Source: Acinetobacter venetianus RAG-1 = CIP 110063 (lineage in GTDB: Bacteria; Pseudomonadota; Gammaproteobacteria; Pseudomonadales; Moraxellaceae). From it: 64,000 bases of DNA. The notes beneath the pieces were generated by a model, which made no database searches, was not told the DNA's origin, and saw nothing but the letters and a program-made list of their open reading frames with translations. Every line of letters starts with the position of its first letter. Position 1 is the first letter of the stretch. Of this stretch, positions 58,514 to 64,000 are shown one piece after another. A program made the translations under genes and the position numbers. The stretch lies in NCBI RefSeq assembly GCF_000368585.1, contig NZ_KB849558.1, forward strand, positions 1,875,925 to 1,939,924. The letters run 5' to 3'.

Positions 58514-58627
58514 GCTGGCGATGACTTACTCTCACATGGCAAGTGCCACACTACCATCAGCGCTAAGAGGTTTCACTTCTGAGTTCGGGAAGGGATCAGG
58601 TGGTTCACTCTTGCTATTGTCGCCAGC
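58514..58627 (-). rRNA. rrf: 5S ribosomal RNA
   Basis: The minus strand begins GCTGGCGACAATAGCAAGAG, carries the conserved GAACCACCTGATCCCTTCCC and CCGAACTCAG, and ends GTCATCGCCAGC. The two ends pair as expected. About 114 nt. Confidence 0.95.
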
Positions 58628-58787
58628 AAACTGTTTTGGCTTTCGGTGGTCTTACGTTTTGCCACTTAGTACCGAAAGAGTTATTAACGGATTAGTTAAA
58701 TTGGTCTGTATTGTAACTAGTTTCTTCACTAAATCAAGTTATGTATTGAATTTATCTTGAATACAACAACTGTTTGGGTGTTGTATA

Positions 58788-61675
<2,888 letters not shown>

Positions 61676-62005
61676 TATACAACCCCAAACAGTCGTTAAC
61701 ACATACAAGTGAGTGTTACCGTTGCAAACTTAATTGCTACTATTCGTTGTCTGTGAACTTAATCACCATACAGCTTCAATCTAAATTCATATACCAAAAC
61801 GCTTGATTCAGTGTTTTTGCTAGTTCTCAATTTCATTCTTTCGAATGAATTGAGTGAACAATTTATTTCAGACTCAATTCTACTAATCTGTTAATGATTA
61901 ACTACCACCTCGTCGGTGCGTAGTAAACTGTGATAAATCACAGAAGTTAATAAGCTTTCAACTTACTAAGTTCTGTAATCTTTAGCCCGTACTCCGTAAA
62001 GTACG
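61676..62005 (-). other. Spacer between tRNA-Ala and 23S rRNA
   Basis: The transcribed spacer of the rRNA operon. It contains one arm of the 23S processing stem next to 61676; no gene is visible in the rest. Confidence 0.8.
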
Positions 62006-62081
62006 TGGTGGAGACTAGGAGAGTCGAACTCCTGACCTCCTGCGTGCAAAGCAGGCGCTCTACCAACTAAGCTAAGTCCCC
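62006..62081 (-). tRNA. tRNA-Ala (UGC)
   Basis: Minus-strand cloverleaf beginning GGGGACTTAGC, anticodon TGC in loop TTTGCAC, GGAGTTCGACTCTCC in the T arm, encoded CCA. It lies in the 16S-23S spacer. Confidence 0.96.
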
Positions 62082-62152
62082 AGCTTACAATCATAATGAA
62101 CGACATATCTTCTCATCTAGCAGCTTGTGATTATTTATCACTTCGTCAGTAG

Positions 62153-62229
<77 letters not shown>

Positions 62230-62288
62230 TCAGATACATCTTCGAAGAACAACTTGTTGTGGATTCTTACCAGTCACCAATCTTTCGT

Positions 62289-63826
<1,538 letters not shown>

Positions 63827-64000
63827 AATCATTTTGCACCTTAGTTAAGACAAGGTGCTAATTCTGGCTCATCAATTACTGACAAAAAATTTGCTCAAAT
63901 AAACTTCGAGAAATTTCTACCAATTATCAATGATAATATATATCGATTGATCAACTAGTAAAAATCCACACAAGTTGTTCTTCTATTCTCTTAATGATCT
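63827..64000 (-). promoter_or_regulatory. 16S rRNA leader (partial)
   Basis: AT-rich leader of the rRNA operon, upstream of 16S. A hairpin AGCACCTTG/CAAGGTGC lies near 63836-63869. The promoters themselves probably lie beyond the window edge. Confidence 0.6.

Overview
This window is chromosomal DNA of a gammaproteobacterium of the genus Acinetobacter (Moraxellaceae). The evidence is a low-GC background, an Acinetobacter-type 16S-Ile-Ala-23S-5S rRNA operon, the filA-F operon known from Acinetobacter genomes, and clusters such as ibaG-murA-hisG with hisD-hisC. The species cannot be settled by eye.

Layout. 1-1785: a TetR regulator, a decayed TetR fragment and a gene-poor stretch with a GC-rich, strongly foldable segment. 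1786-5240: mqo, an MFS exporter and a small membrane protein. 5289-12483: the osmoprotectant locus, with betT divergent from betI-betB-betA and a TorF-like porin; a perfect 46-bp palindrome sits between betT and betI. 12539-13708: a zinc-type alcohol dehydrogenase. 14064-17536: nicotinamide salvage (PRPP synthetase-like gene, nadV, nrtR). 17570-21251: a GMC alcohol dehydrogenase, a divergent LuxR regulator and a YdcZ-type transporter. 21582-21997: four tRNAs (Pro, His, Arg, Pro). 22140-25743: nadA, argJ, ogt and a gdx/sugE guanidinium exporter preceded by a guanidine-II riboswitch. 25907-30264: two unknown genes and a copper resistance operon (small Cys/His/Met-rich protein, copA, copB). 30529-30585: five DnaA-box-like 9-mers at exact 12-bp steps. 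30613-38577: housekeeping genes (rpe, fghA, rsmJ, uppP, tsaB, gamma carbonic anhydrase, two NUDIX enzymes) plus a membrane-anchored C13 peptidase. 38621-46753: the six-gene fil operon, read leftward from filA. 47237-56945: pabB, hisC, hisD, an ECF41 sigma factor module, hisG, murA, ibaG, hpf and rpoN. 57177-57323: a candidate 48-residue protein. 57414-58454: an IS5-family (IS903-type) element with 9-bp target duplications and a frameshifted transposase. 58467-64000: a complete rRNA operon read leftward.

How the genes work together. The bet genes import choline and oxidise it to glycine betaine under BetI control. The nadV cluster turns nicotinamide and PRPP into NMN, probably under NrtR, while nadA serves de novo NAD synthesis. 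The copper genes form a periplasmic and outer-membrane detoxification set. The fil operon encodes an abundant predicted surface protein, a stand-alone C39 peptidase, two outer-membrane barrels and two further exported proteins; its mechanism is unclear and it is the least understood multigene system here. The ECF41 module carries its own matching promoter and appears to split the his genes.

All calls were made by reading the sequence. No database search or folding program was run.
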